Notes: generated from the letters alone by a model not told the origin. DNA of 64,000 nucleotides from Pisolithus tinctorius (GCA_024663395.1 JANFAH010000014.1:868001-932000); one strand, 5' to 3'; positions 1 through 12,235 are shown, numbered from the stretch's first letter. A program made the numbers and translations.

Positions 1-236
1 GGATTCACTCTTCTTGACGCATAGCAGCCTCCCAGAGTTTCATATACCCATCTCGCTGTTCCTCATGCGTCCGTACCTGCCCGGAATTAAATTCTGCGGC
101 CCTTGCTTGAATTCCCCACTCCCTTCTAGCTTTATTCTCGGCTTCTCCTTCCACGCAGCATCCCTTGGGACAATCCTAGGGAATTCTCCCTTCAGCCTTC
201 CCCTAGTTGCATGCTTCCCTGAAGTCGTGTCCCACA
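1..236 (+). repeat. LTR-like fragment, A family
   Basis: The stretch resembles the 3' end of the element A LTR (23409-23573): it shares GGAATTAAATTCTG, CCTTGGG and AATCCTAGGGA-like words in the same order and ends with the same GTGTCCCACA. The left edge is cut by the window. Whether it is a solo LTR or the 5' LTR of another truncated copy cannot be told, because no gag follows. Confidence 0.6.
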
Positions 237-2546
237 CCGTGATGGACTAGCTGGGTGCAAAGAGGACGAAAGCCTTCGCTCTGGCTGGACTCTTGGACGT
301 CGATATCAGCCTCATCAGGTTTGCATGATCAGCCCTGGTGCTGACATGATCCTTGAAAGTTGACACACAGTATGTCTTTCACTTACAAAAACGAAGGAAT
401 GAGTATGGATCCTGGCATCCACACTGGGAGTGCCAGCAGTGGTTACATTATGTGGAATGATCGTTCACAGTCGAGTATTGCTCCAGGATGCAGAGCAGTC
501 CTGGTCGAGCAGCGGCCTGGCAGCCCATTCTTCTTTCCCCTTCCACAAATCAACAGGAAATCAGCCCTTCCAGTGATTATGTAAAGAATACCATCCCTCC
601 CATCCTGCCACCAGAGTTGCCCAAGAGTTGCATGCATTGGGCACTCGTAGTTGGAGGTAAGTAATAAACTGTTACTCTCTGACCATTTCTATTGACATCT
701 CCTCAGGTGTTTTTGGATCAATCCATAAGTTTCTTTGCTGGGACTCAAGGATTGAATATGGGCACCATAAGGCAAATTGCTTCGATTTCCATGAGTTGGT
801 CCACTCTCCACCTTCCCACCCTCTTCTGAACACCCCTGCTTTCCAACCAGAGTTGCTCAAGAGTCACATGCATTGGGCGTCCATAATTGGATGAGGTACA
901 CTACTTATTGTTCCAAAGTGTCTGTCATGCCCACATTCCCTAGACAGTCATCGCTACCACTTTGCCCACTATCATGTCTGAGCTTGGTGGCAGGAGGAAC
1001 TATAGTTGGGTCAGAAGGTAGTTTAGGTTGCTGGCACTGTTGGTAAGTAATAACTCCTTTGATGTTACTCATTTTCCAGGCCTTAATCAACTTTTCACAA
1101 CTACAAACATCCAAACCTCATTGACTACCTCTCCATGTGTCTCCCATTTCTGGAGTTGACAGTGTTATGCACCTGACCTCTACCTCCCCAAACATGCTCG
1201 CAGTTTTCCAAAATCAGGAAGGTCATGCGACACCTTGCTGCATTATCTGTGGAAAAAGTACCCCGAGATGAGGAATTCCACTTCCAAACCCGCTATGTCG
1301 ATGGTAGCAGCCACAGAAGGGGAGAATGGTGATGCAGCAGGGGATATATCTATGCTGTCTGTTGTATGAATGCTCTATCACGAAGTCCCATTTATGATCC
1401 TATGTTGTAAGTTTTTTGCAAGCTGATCACACCTGCTTTAAAGTTACCCTGCAATTAGAAAGTATAGCGTTTCCTGCTCATTAGCAGCACGATGTACATA
1501 CTTCATTATGATGACTGATCATGTCAAGTCTGTTCATACATATATGTAGGTTACTTTGTAGTGTGAGAAATCAATTCATTACTGTCAGACCCCATTTTAT
1601 ATTAGAGTGAGAACCAAACCATTATTTTTCAATATATAATGGTGTAGATTCATAGTCTCCCATAGGCAGACCAAAGGCAAGAAAATTGTTCTCCTGACTA
1701 TGGTAGACTTGTGACCTTGTAACATCTGTTTTTGTTGGCTCTTATGTAAACACCATCCCTCTCATCCTGCCCCTGGAGTGGTGCAAGAGTGGCACATGTT
1801 GGGTGTCCATAGTCATCATACCTGCCATTCTTATTGATTTGTCCTGGACATCCAAGATCACCCTCAAGCCGACCGTTGAACAAAGATTGTTTTACCATGG
1901 TTGTATGGTCTTTAATGGTCTGGTCTTTATGTTTAGATCGTTTGAATCACCTTTGTTTCTTAGGGCATGAGGCTGTCGAGAGCACTGGACCTGGGATGTG
2001 AATTTGGGTATTTATTCCACTCACTGAGTGGCTCTGTTCCATGCTACTTCCATGGAACAAGAACCACACGAATATGTGGGCATGGTACATTTTCAATCGT
2101 GCTACCACGAACATTTACTCACTCTGTGTGGGGCCAGACACTGGGCACTGAAGAGCCTCCAGATGGGCATGAATCCTCATTGGCTGGATCAGCACAGAGA
2201 GTCCCAGAATCAGTGGGGGGGCATCAGCAAGAGGTATCACCTGGATCTGAATGTGAAGTAGTTGAGGAACCGGTGCCTGTAAGGACAAAGTGTGGCCCCT
2301 GAAAGCAATGGACAAGTGGGTATCACCTTCCTAAGTCCCTGAAGGCCAATAAGGATGCCAGCTTAGAAGTGGTACATGTGGTGCATTTTATTTGCCATAT
2401 GAATTTCTGCATGTCAATGTCTGCAGGTACCTGATTCCCTGCCTCATAAAAGTCACCTCCAAGAACTGGCAGAGAGACAGCATTCCACTAGGCTAGCTGA
2501 GCACAACCAGGACTCAGATTGATTCAGCATCACAAATCACTATTCC
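237..2546. other. gene-poor stretch with degenerate exon-like repeats
   Basis: No gene is supported here. Three diverged copies of a 60-70 bp plus-strand module, reading roughly PELPKSCMHWA, occur near 585-657, 831-890 and 1747-1815. At least the first is followed by a GTAAGTAAT donor-like sequence. An open stretch at 2028-2261 has a coding-like composition but I do not recognise it. This may be the eroded 5' part of the gene that follows, or relics of a repeated gene family. Confidence 0.35.
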
Positions 2547-5500
2547 TTGGCAAGCAATTCTGGATCGATTCTGCCTACATCAGTCATGGGAATGGTCCAC
2601 ATGGCTACCCGCACCATTTGCAGTCTTTTGGATTCTGATGACACCATGTCACCTCAGGTAAAGTTTTTCATCACTCAAGGCAAGCACTCTTCTGATTTTA
2701 TGTTCAGGTTTGTTCAACTGCCAACAGTGGTACACACTTTAATGGAGTGCCAGCAACTCCAGTAGAGCAGTCTAATGACAGTGATGTTCAAATATCTGCG
2801 CAAAAGGTGAACAAAATTAACTCTTCCTGCACTTGGCCACTAATGAACTTTGTCATTAGGCTTTGGTCTCAAATGATCACAATCCTTGTCAGCATATCAC
2901 CCCAGACCCAGCAGAGCAGTCGATTCACCATGATGCTCAGATTCCCATGTACTGGATGTTGGCACAACAGGTGAATGAAAGGAAATCTTCCTGCACTTGA
3001 TCACTAATGGCCTCCATTGTTAGGCTTTGGTCTCAAATGATCATAACCCTCTTCAGCATGTCACCCCAGATCCAACAGAGCAGTCAATTCGCCATGATGC
3101 TCAGATGCCTGTGTATCAGACATTGGCACAACAGGTGAACGAAAAGAACTCTTCCTGCACTTGACCACTACTGAACTTTGTCATTAGGCTTTGGTCTCGA
3201 ATGATCATAATCCTCGTCAGCATATCACCCCGGACCCGACAGAGCAATTGATTTGCCATGATGCTCAAATGCTTGCATACCAGATGTTGGTGCAACAGGT
3301 GAATGAAAAGAACTCTTCCCACACTCAGCCACTAATGAACTTCATTGTTAGGCTTTGGTCTCAAATGATCATAATCCTTGTCAGCATATCACCATGGACC
3401 CAATGGAGCAGTTGAATCACAGTGATGATCAGATATCCACTTTTCAGACGTCTGCACAACAGGTGAGTGACAACAACTCTGCCCCCCCTTGGCCACTGAT
3501 GAACTTTGTCATTAGGCTTTGCAAGTATCTGCCTTGAATGGCTGTACTATCCCTCCTCAACATATTGTGACAGAGCCATCTAACTACAGTGATGTTCAGA
3601 TGTCTACTGAAATGCCTCATGCCATGCATCAGACATCTGTAGAGCAGGTGAAAGAAAACTGCTTTCCCCCATCAGTCTGCTAATGAACTTTCTCACCAGA
3701 CCTTGTGAGTGTCAAATGACCATGATTCAGACTTGACAATACACCCCAAATACGGTGATGTTCAGATGGCCACTGAGGTGCCTCTCATCTCGTATCAGTG
3801 GTCTGCACAGCAGGTGAATGAATGGCGAATCTGCTCCTGCACAGTTACTAATGGACTTCCTTGCTAGGCTGGGCAAGTATCTCTCTCGAACGACTGTAAC
3901 CCCCCATCAGGCCTATGGTGATATTGAGATGTCTTCTGAGGCAGCCTGTGCCCTGTATCATGCATCTGCACAGCAGGTGAGCAGGAATGCTCCACCATCA
4001 CCTACCAGCTAATGAACTTCATAATTAGGCTGTACAAAGTGTACATTTCAATGCTATTTCAGATGATGTACAAAATTGGTTTCGCCATCTCGAGGCCATG
4101 GGTGGACGCAAGGGACTTGTCGCTTATCAGCATGTCCTTGTGGCATTGAGTGGTTTACAGATTTCACTGTCAGCATCTCAGGAGGTCTGGTACAAGATAT
4201 CTCCCTTTTACTATGAGAATACTAAGAGATGCTGACACGACTGGTGTCATTCAGGAATGCAGTAGATACCAAGGGCCATGGGTAGCTGGACCTTACTGGT
4301 TTCTCTCGTGTTCTGTTCCTCATTCAGTCAAACAGGCATTTACAATGCAGTTCCCACAACTTGGTAAGAGCTGTGGCCATGCCCATTGACATGTACTGAT
4401 AGTCTTTTGCAGTTCCCTGTGGGTAACATGGAGGGGGCAAGTTTTCCCCATTCATCAAAGGTATATCCTGATGTCACGAAATATTCACAAGGCCAACCCT
4501 CAATGCTGAGACCCCTTATGGGAAATGCGCATCTGCCAATGCTGATGAACCATTATCCTCATCAGTTGCCACCGAACAACTTGACTCCATGTGAACACCA
4601 GGTCATGATGGTTTCCTCTACCTTCCCACACTTGCAGGTCAACCCTGTAACAACCATGGCCCCTAGCAACCTCGCACACCCTCCTCTGGCCTCCATCAGC
4701 ACCGCAGTCAATGCCTGGATGGAGCAGAATTGAAAGACCAGTCAAATGACTGATCTCATGCTACTTGGGTTGAACCATCATATGCCTTGGGACCCTGTGG
4801 GGTCATTTCAGCAACATGATACCAGGGGGCAACACATCGTCCCATCTGCCCCCTTATCTCAGCACCTTTTTTCCACAGACAGGAGCACTGGCAGTTCCCG
4901 TCATCCCACTGTTGACTCTGTGCACCCTGTCCAACCCCAGCAGATGGCTTCTACTTTGGGCCAACCTCTGGCTCGCAGCTCTGTAGGTGTTGTTCAACAA
5001 CCAATTATGGCACAGAATACCTTCCCTCCAGCACCTTGATTTCAATCAACAGTTCCCACATTTGAGGGTGCTTTAAACCCACCAGCCACCACTGCCCGTG
5101 AAATGAACCAGCTGCAACGAGTCAACATAGGACATGAGAAGGAGACAACGCACAATGCACAGGAGGTAAGCTTTGGCTTTCTTCTCTCAATCTGTGTCTA
5201 TACCTACTATGCATCAATCTAGATTCCAACAGTGGGCTCTGGCATGGGCCCAATTTTTTCACTGATGGCTGCAAGGATGTCGGAGCTGATTGCAGCTGTG
5301 AATGCAAGTTCCAAGGCACACTGATGGGACATGAAGCAAATGCACATGGAATTTGATGGATTGATGCAGCTGAATCACCAAGCTCTTAACAGCAGATCAG
5401 AATCTGGGGGTGCTCAGGCAAGCTCACAGGGACAAAATGAGTCTGCAGGGTCCAAGCCCACTCGAAGACGCAAGCAGCCCCCCTTGGAAGACAGATATTG

Positions 5501-6673
5501 TGGAAAACCCAGTCATACAAAATTCCAGGTATGCCTTTACTCACTACAATTCTGAGTGGCTCACATTCCATCAGCAATTGATACAGAAACACTTCTTGCA
5601 ATTACTGCATATTAGCGATTATAGCTGTCTAGACCAATTGCTGCCACCCCCCTCTGATGATGAAAATCTTGCATTCAACAGGCATGACCCAGGTCGCATC
5701 AAGATAACTCCCAATGACTTCCACATCAATCTATTGCACTCCTGTCGAATGCCTTTCAACACGGAGGCTATTTGTGTATTTGCCAAGGACTTCAATAGGA
5801 AGGTAGAGGAGAGCAAATGGTATTCTTTTCCAACACCTCCACCTGCTCACTTCCTGCAGTTGGAATACATTGAGCTGTCCCTCTACCTTCACCTGCATTA
5901 TGTCAAGGATGTGTACACCAACTTGAAAAAGTCGGAGGAGATGCATTGCACCAGGCTGAGGAGAGCCACTCATAGTACACACAAAACAAGGGTACATCAT
6001 CGACTGTACCTACATGCCCTCCCTTATCTTACATGCCCCAAGCTTTATACGAGCAGGGCAGATTGTGTCACAAACGATGATGAACTTATCGTTCATAATG
6101 ACCTGATACAGTTAATAGGCTCTCAAGGTGTCAGCTCAGATGAGTTGGACACAGACTCAAATGGGCACAAAGTTTATCTGATAATCCCTCCTGCTTGGCG
6201 CAGTGAAGAACTGGCCAATCTTATGTGCACCATAGATTCCATGATCATTTCTAATCACTGGCCAAGAGTTGGACACAGATCTGTTCGTGGTCAAGAACCC
6301 AGGCACCAAGTACCCAGTAACCTCATCAATGAGGATGCGGTGGCACCCCTGGGACTGCCACTCAACTGCTACAAGGGAAGTTGGCTGACATCCTTACTGC
6401 CTAACAAGAGACAGAAACTGAATGCCTGGGCAGATAAGTGGTATAATTTCGAGAGTGGAAAAACAGGTCAGGTTGTCCTTGGCTGACATGTCAGTGTTTA
6501 CTGATCAAGTCCCAGAGGTCGTTGTCCCACCACATGCTGGTGCTACCCTGCCAGTGATGCAGACAGACAATGAGAACAGTGATGACACTTCCATCAAACT
6601 GGAAGATAATGATGGCAACACCGAGAGTGGGGTCGAAGACTTTACTACTCAATTAAGCTTAGACGAGGACTGA
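2547..6673 (+). pseudogene. decayed multi-exon gene of an Agaricomycete repeated family
   Basis: Exons can be followed from about 2547 to a stop at 6671-6673. The 5' half is an array of near-identical phase-0 exons (separate entry). The middle (4029-5040) is rich in Q, P, H and M. An exon ending near 5529 carries a basic TRRRKQPP stretch. The large 3' open stretch (5410-6486) contains GSQGVSSDE, PPAWRSEELANLM and NHWPRVGHRSVRGQEP, a core I recognise from a large repeated family in mushroom genomes of unknown function; the recognition is from memory. Introns include 2658-2707, 4363-4412 and 5167-5221. Decay: an exon at 3700 opens with an in-frame TGA, the exon at 3868-3976 is 109 bp and loses frame, and there are stops near 4733 and 5039. 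It could be a transposon-linked gene rather than a host gene. Confidence 0.6.
2708..4028 (+). repeat. tandem array of exon+intron units, 164-bp period
   Basis: Introns start at 2807, 2971, 3135, 3299 and 3463, exactly 164 bp apart. Each unit is a 53-bp intron beginning GTGA and ending TAG, with a CTAATGAAC/CTACTGAAC branch-like motif, followed by a 111-bp exon (2860-2970, 3024-3134, 3188-3298, 3352-3462). The exons read in phase 0 as 37-residue repeats starting ALVSNDHNP and ending AQQ or VQQ. Diverged units flank the core: exon 2708-2806 upstream and exons 3516-3647 (132 bp), 3700-3813 and 3868-3976 downstream. Each intron starts right after a CAG or AAG exon end, so the unit boundary equals the splice boundary. 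Confidence 0.9.
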
Positions 6674-6941
6674 ATACTGTAGAGGGCTCTGCTACTCTAA
6701 GGCTTTTTTGAATGTTGCATGATAGATAGAAATTTACAAAGATTGATTGGTGTAATACTATGTTATGAATTCCTGGACACATCCTGGTCCAAACTGTTTG
6801 TCCCCCGAGTTTCTGCTGGAAATGCCGGGCTTTCCATTTTGGGTATGCATGTAGTATTGATTCGGATAGAGTTGTTAGATGTCATTTGGTCGATGAAAGT
6901 GAACAGCAAAGCAAGTCCAGACAGGCAGCACCCTGCAGAGG

Positions 6942-8560
6942 ATGTCAGAACAAGGGCCCATTGAGGTCTTTCAGGTCCCAACACCGACCCTTCTGGCTGC
7001 CATGCTACTGGACTCATACAATGTATGCTGTGGACAGGACACCCCACTCATCGATAATGGCACATCCCAATTATGTTTTGGGTTTTCTCTATGTCCTCTG
7101 TACTGGTATATCTATGGTATGCTTAACACAAACAGGAACATGCCATTGATTGTGCATTCATCACATTGGGGATTGACACAGACACTGTTGACCACCCCAT
7201 GTTAATGACAGAGTGGCTCGCATTTCCATTATGCTTGAGCATGTAGGTGCTTTCGCTCATCACGTTTCGTTCTTTTTTTTGGTTGACTCGAGCACACCAG
7301 CAGTCACATCTGAGCTCACATTTGAACAATACTCTGTCCCATTACTGGCATTTTGCATCGATGCACTCATGTCATTCTACTACAGGTACCAACAAACTGC
7401 TCAAGACTGGGTTTGAAGTGCATGCTGAGTGTGCAGGGAAAGAAAAGGAAAGAGAAGAGCAGGAAGCGGAGGAACATCGCGATGAGGAAGATTGAGAAAA
7501 CAATTTGATGGTTGGGCTGGAAGGCTGTGCGAGGAACAAGAGGTATATATATTCGATTCTTTGCATTAACTGCTTGTTGGTGACACTACACTTAGGCGAT
7601 CATGAGCAGGATTAAGGAGCATGAATGTCACAAAGCTGCCCTTTTGGATAGGAACAGTGTTGTTGCACAGGCACGGATGAAGAACATCACTTCCCTTCCC
7701 ACAGACGATCGAGTATCAAAGATGAACAGGAAGGCAGGTACAGGTGAGTCTCCATCTGGGCAAGCAGAGTTTGCCTGTGAAGACTGACAGGGCATGGAAA
7801 GAGGACATGTTTGGCACTGACAATGAAGATTGGGCAATATATTGTAAAATTGTACATCCCAGATACCTTTACTCCCATATGTTTATTACCCAACTACATA
7901 ACCAGAATACAGTTGCACCATCCTCTGACAAAGAAGACGATATCCAACGACTGCTGCTCGTTGAATCGATGCTCCTTGCACATGACCCAACCTTTTGCTG
8001 CAAGAATCCATTTCAACACCGAACGGTGGCATGTCTGCAAATCGTACTTTGCTCCATCAGTGGCAGGAGCCAATGCTGCTAGAATTGGCGAGGTTTTGCA
8101 GACTGTCCCTGCGACATTCACAGATGCAGAAAAGGCGCAGTTAGTAAAAGTAAGGCCATATCCTTCACAGTTATTTCTTGGGGCTGTTTTACTTGTCGCT
8201 GACCACGATGTCAACACAGAACATATATACTACTGGTGGTCCCTCTCAGTTCTGCAGGCTTCGTGAGCCAGTCTACTCAGCACTTCATCCAATCCTTCTG
8301 CCCGAGATGGAACTCCTCCAGTCGAGATGGCCCAAGATGCCACGATGGATGCATGGAGGGGAATGGCAACCATTGCAAACATGGAGGAATTCAAAGATGT
8401 AGGGGTTACTCAATGGCAAAACAAGGAGTGGGGCAGCGAGCAGATAAAGAGATGGTGGGGTGGGAACTGGAATGCTGCCCAATGGTCCACTTACAAGCAC
8501 ATAGGTAGGAAGTACTTTCGTCATTGGGGCCCTTCGCCTTCCTGTTACACTGGAATTTGA
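6942..8560 (+). pseudogene. ARP5: decayed actin-related protein 5 (INO80 subunit)
   Basis: Arp5 is the actin-fold subunit of the INO80 nucleosome remodeler in the nucleus. Scattered over three frames are recognisable family segments in the right order: DTPLIDNGTSQLCFGF (about 7035-7085), ITLGIDTDTVDHPMLMTEW (7158-7216), TSELTFEQYSVP and FCIDALMSFYYRYQQ (7309-7395), a K/E/R-rich stretch (7435-7495), RNSVVAQARMKNITSL, DNEDWAIY with KEDDIQRLLLVE and LAHDPTF (about 7820-8000), GEVLQTVPATFTDAEKAQLVK (8087-8148), TGGPSQFCRLRE (from about 8230), TMDAWRGMA and IKRWWGGNWN (8345-8475). Frames change repeatedly, and the core between the actin N-part and the K/E-rich segment (about 250 residues in the family) is missing. 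An unspliced intron remains (GTAAGG... to ACACAG, about 8149-8219), so this is a DNA-level copy, not a retrocopy. A functional ARP5 is presumably elsewhere. Confidence 0.78.
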
Positions 8561-8599
8561 CCCCTTCATGGTAAGTCAAAAATCGATGCACACTCACAA

Positions 8600-8750
8600 A
8601 ACTGACCACCTGTATTGTCCTTAGATAAATGTGCAAGCAAGCAACAATATTACAGAGGGTGCATCCAGGGGCGCCCATAGGACTTTGGTATTGTACACTG
8701 CCAATTGATGGCAAATCAGTGCTTTCTCACTTATCGATATATCATGCCAT
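8600..8750 (+). repeat. copy of a local repeat module at the element A insertion site
   Basis: This segment matches the reverse complement of 22213-22370, including ACAGAGGGTG, CCAGGGG, GACTTTGGTATTGTACACTGCCAA, CTTTCTCACTTATC and ATATATCATG. Two further partial copies lie in 22400-22567. It is the pre-insertion host sequence on the 3' side of element A and lets the empty site be rebuilt. Confidence 0.8.
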
Positions 8751-9756
8751 TGTGGGACACTACCTCTGGGTAGCATGCGAATAGGGGAAAGCTGTAGGGA
8801 AAATCCCTAGGCTCGACCCAAGGGGTGCTGAGTAGGAAGGAGACGTAGAATGCGATGGTAGAGTCGGTCGAAGAGTTGAATGTGGGTCACAGAATTTAAT
8901 TCTGCAGAGTCGAAGGAAGGGACAGACTTGCTTTTGAAATTCTGGATGACAATCTTGCACCAAGGAAGTAACTCCGAGATGAATTAAGTGTGTGGGAGAG
9001 GCAAATGAGTACTAATGGAACAAGGACACAAAGACACAGTAGACACAGTAGACGCAAAGACACAGATACACAGTGGACACAGAGGACGTGAAGACTCTTT
9101 GAACTCTTTAGACTCGCACTAGACACAGAATGTGGGTCCTAAAAAGATTATTCTCATTTTGTCGCTGAGGCAGGATTATATAGTACATGGATAGTAAGGT
9201 ACTGATCGGAGAAATGTGGGGCAGGAGAAGCAAAACTCCGAAAAATAAAGGGGATGACATGTCAGATGTCAAAGCCATACAGCAACATGTGAAAACAAAC
9301 TGTAAGGTAGTAACTGAGAAATACAACAGGAAAGACAGGTATCTTCCGACAGGGCAAGTGTACACTGTACTGTAGAGTGGAACACGAAGGGTAGAGGCCG
9401 TAGGTAGAAAGGGGTTCTCGCTTTGTGGAGAAAGGTTTGCAGGAAAGGAACGAGAGGGGTAACCGGAGTTTTTACTGATGATCTGCGTGGTTTCCCAGCT
9501 ATGTGGCAAGGCAAGGGTTGAAGCGGCACGACTGCGGAATTCCGGATAGACGTATGTCAGGTTGATGTTGATGTGGAATTTTGGGACAATGACTGGTGTG
9601 TGTTATTGATGGACCGGGGAGCTCCGAAGGTTTGACAGGTGAGGCAGCGCACAAGGCAGATGGGATAATTCCAAAGACGATAGACATGGATGGTAACAGC
9701 GGAATTTTGGTGTTGGCATCCCTATTTCGGCCTCAGGGAGTATACTACTCCCTACA
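8751..9756 (-). repeat. 3' LTR of element A (1006 bp)
   Basis: Starts TGTGGGACAC and ends CCCTACA on the plus strand, i.e. TG...CA on the minus strand. It matches 22568-23573 in inverse orientation at the same length. A purine-rich polypurine tract (rc of CCTCCCAGGGCC at 9757) abuts its 5' edge. A TATATAAT box lies near 9175 on the minus strand. Confidence 0.92.
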
Positions 9757-9924
9757 CCTCCCAGGGCCTTCGAATGCTGACCGTCCTCGGTCAGAGGTCA
9801 TTGAGTCACGACAGAAGGGCAGTGGAGATCCGGAAGGTGACGTAAACGAAGAAGGCTCGTGTTTGGCCACACGACTTGTGTGAGCAAAAACTCCACACCC
9901 AGATAACACATCAGCAGCAGCCCT

Positions 9925-11969
9925 TTGGAATTAAAAAACTTGCCCAGAAATGTCTCATCGTCAGATTCACCCTTGGTACTCCACCACCTTGTCCCCAGAT
10001 ACCCACTACCCTCACCAACTACTATGCAAGCCTACTCAGTCAACAACATGCGTCCCATGTTCAGCATGAGGGACCAGGTGACCACAGTGCTCACAGCAGC
10101 TCTAGGGCATGTCTGGGACCTGATTGAGATGGCACCACAGCCAGAGGAGAGGTTGGAGATGATCTATGTGTGGGTGGAGGACTGGGACAAGACTTGGGTA
10201 AGTAAACCTTCCACTGCAGTGTGTTGCACGTTGACAGAGGCCCGCAGACTGGCATTCGCTCATGGTGGAAATACGTCGATGACAATGGAATTACTGTACT
10301 GAAGGTTTGCAACGAGTGTATGCACGACTACACTGAGGAATCTGCGATGTGCCAGAATCTTTTAGTCCCAGGAGCCATTGCCATTGCTGACCTCCGGCGC
10401 CCAGTGGAGTAAAGATGAGTCCACATCGACAACATCTTCGAAGACTATCAGGAGAGGGTAGAGTTGAGGGCGCAGCTCGAGGCAGAGAGGCTGACAAGAG
10501 AACCTTCCATGCACACACGTAGACAGGCAGCAATGGCAACAGGTGAAGGTCAAGGCTGCATGCCCAGTGACACTAAAGCTGGGGAGTTGTCGGGGGGGGG
10601 GGGGGGCTGGATGACCAGTGAGGCAACAGATGGATAGTACAGGCAAGGGGAAGGGCAAGGAAAAGGTATGTCCTACCCTCCAGGAAACTCCGAGTGCGAT
10701 GGCTAATGTTCAGAAAAAACTCTGCAGGCCACAGACGAAGTCGATGAGCTGGAGAACAACGAAGGCGACCGTTGTAGGGAATGTAATTTCCCTACTGGGG
10801 GAATTGTTTTATTTTGATGATTTTACTTTATTTTGTTCTAGCTATCCCTCTGCTACTTGTTCTTAGAATTTCGCTTTTTTTGTTGCTTAGTCAGCACTAC
10901 CTAGTGACTGGCATAGTTAGTTTTCCTTAAAAAAAATAGACAAGTTACCACAGACAAGAGACGAGTTCGAGCAGGTCGTTTCCCTGCACCCAGACAGCCT
11001 CAGAAGCCTTCAGACGACAACCAGGATCCTTGCACAGGTTGTAGAAGCCCCTTTGGCTTACTCACTCCCCTCAGATATCCCTACCCTCCTCAGCTACTTC
11101 TACTCCCTCTTAAATCTACCTTTCCTACACTGTCCACCTAACCCTGACCCATCGAAAACTGGCGCTCTGGCACCTGAAGTCGACCTTCGATGCAGGGAGT
11201 GTGCGAAGGGCTACCTGGGGAGTCATGCAAGCGATGCAGGCAGGCCAAGCGGAAGTGTAGCTGGTCGCTCAGAGTGGGTAGGAAGGTGAGTACGAGCTGA
11301 TCGGGACGTGAAGAACAAGGACACTGAACCGTAACACAGCACAAGAACACTGGAAGTGGAGAGATGGCTGCTGGGCTGTCACATAAACAGGTCAAATCAG
11401 TAACAGTGATGACTGAAACTCTGGTGTTGACCAGGTTGAAGCTTCGAATCCCTGCTCACAAACCACCTCCCAGGCAAAACTCCGAACCACCTCCCAAGCA
11501 TCCAACACCTCGAGCAAGTCCCCCTTTGTCTTCTGACATGCCTCCACCTCCCATACCTCGACCACCTCTGTTCCTTCCATCAGCAACCCCTGCACCACGA
11601 CCTTGTCTGGAGCTAACTCCACCACTGATGGACAATCCAGGAGACCTTGGTGACAGTGGACTTTTTGGCAGACCGACAGGATTATTGGACGATCCTCCCA
11701 CCCCCATTGTCAGCATGCAGGACGAGTCTGAAGGTCCTCCAGTTGAAGAAACTCCGCAGGTCGCAAACCCAAGTGAATCGACTACGTGTGAGACTCTTGC
11801 TGAGTGCATCCGACTGTTGGAGGGTAGGGCGGATGACGAGGAGTTTGAGTTGACCCAGATCCACCAGATGCTGGGGCTGTTGGCGACGCGAGTAGAGCGA
11901 CAGATCAGCGCAGTTCAGGGGCAACGCGAGGAGCTGAAGAGGTTGAAGGATCAGCTCAAAGATATGTAG
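9925..11969 (+). pseudogene. antisense zinc-cluster / coiled-coil gene inside element A
   Basis: A spliced-type gene on the plus strand, opposite to element A pol and between integrase and 3' LTR. Exon 1 (start likely 10024) reads through VTTVLTAALGHVWDLI to DWDKTW. A 50-bp GTAAGT...GCAG intron (10198-10247) follows, then TGIRSWWKYVDDNG and a CNEC...C cluster. A stop at 10410 and a frame change break it, after which ELRAQLEAERL continues. A second intron is 10666-10727. Past the solo LTR at 10773-11129 comes CEGLPGESCKRCRQAKRKC, the second half of a Zn2Cys6-like cluster whose first half is frame-shifted (CREC). The last part is P-rich (11450-11620) and ends in a helical, E/L/R-rich likely coiled coil to the stop at 11969. 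The order zinc cluster plus coiled coil resembles the gene at 61999-63805. A 17-G run sits at about 10589. Confidence 0.6.
10773..11129 (+). repeat. solo LTR, family E (357 bp)
   Basis: Begins TGTAGGGAATG, ends CTTTCCTACA, and matches 45091-45438 in inverse orientation. It interrupts the antisense gene of element A. Flanks are CCGT (10769-10772) and CTGT (11130-11133), a 4-bp target duplication with one C/T difference at a CpG. Removing the LTR and one flank copy re-joins the reading frame between NEGDR and the following PNPDP. No internal retroelement sequence is present. Confidence 0.85.
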
Positions 11970-12094
11970 GTACGTGTACAGTAGCGTAAGTAGATTGCGG
12001 AATTCATTTGTTTTATTTTATTTTGTGAATCTTTCGGCATATTATCGCTAAGAAGGGAGCAGGGAAAGAGAATGAATTGACAAGAGGCTGGAGA

Positions 12095-12235
12095 TGAGCG
12101 GAGTTTTTTTTTTTTTTTTTTTGTGTCAGTTTTGTTTCATATGAGACGAAGAGGGTAACTATATAAGCGAAAGGAAAAGCGAAGAAAGAGAGAAAAGAAA
12201 AGAAAAGAAAGAAAAAGATAGAGAGAAAGGTGTGC
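12095..12235. repeat. poly-T run and purine tract
   Basis: A run of about 20 T (about 12103-12122) is followed by an almost pure A/G stretch (about 12169-12231). It lies between the end of the antisense gene and the end of element A integrase. It is low-complexity sequence with no coding content. Confidence 0.8.

Noticed and set aside
2708..4028. Regular repeats could be a CRISPR array
   Set aside because: Units are 164 bp with splice signals and coding exons, and all parts of the unit are conserved; there are no short repeats with unique spacers.
10580..10600. 17-G run as a regulatory G-quadruplex
   Set aside because: A single homopolymer in decayed sequence; more likely slippage or an assembly uncertainty.
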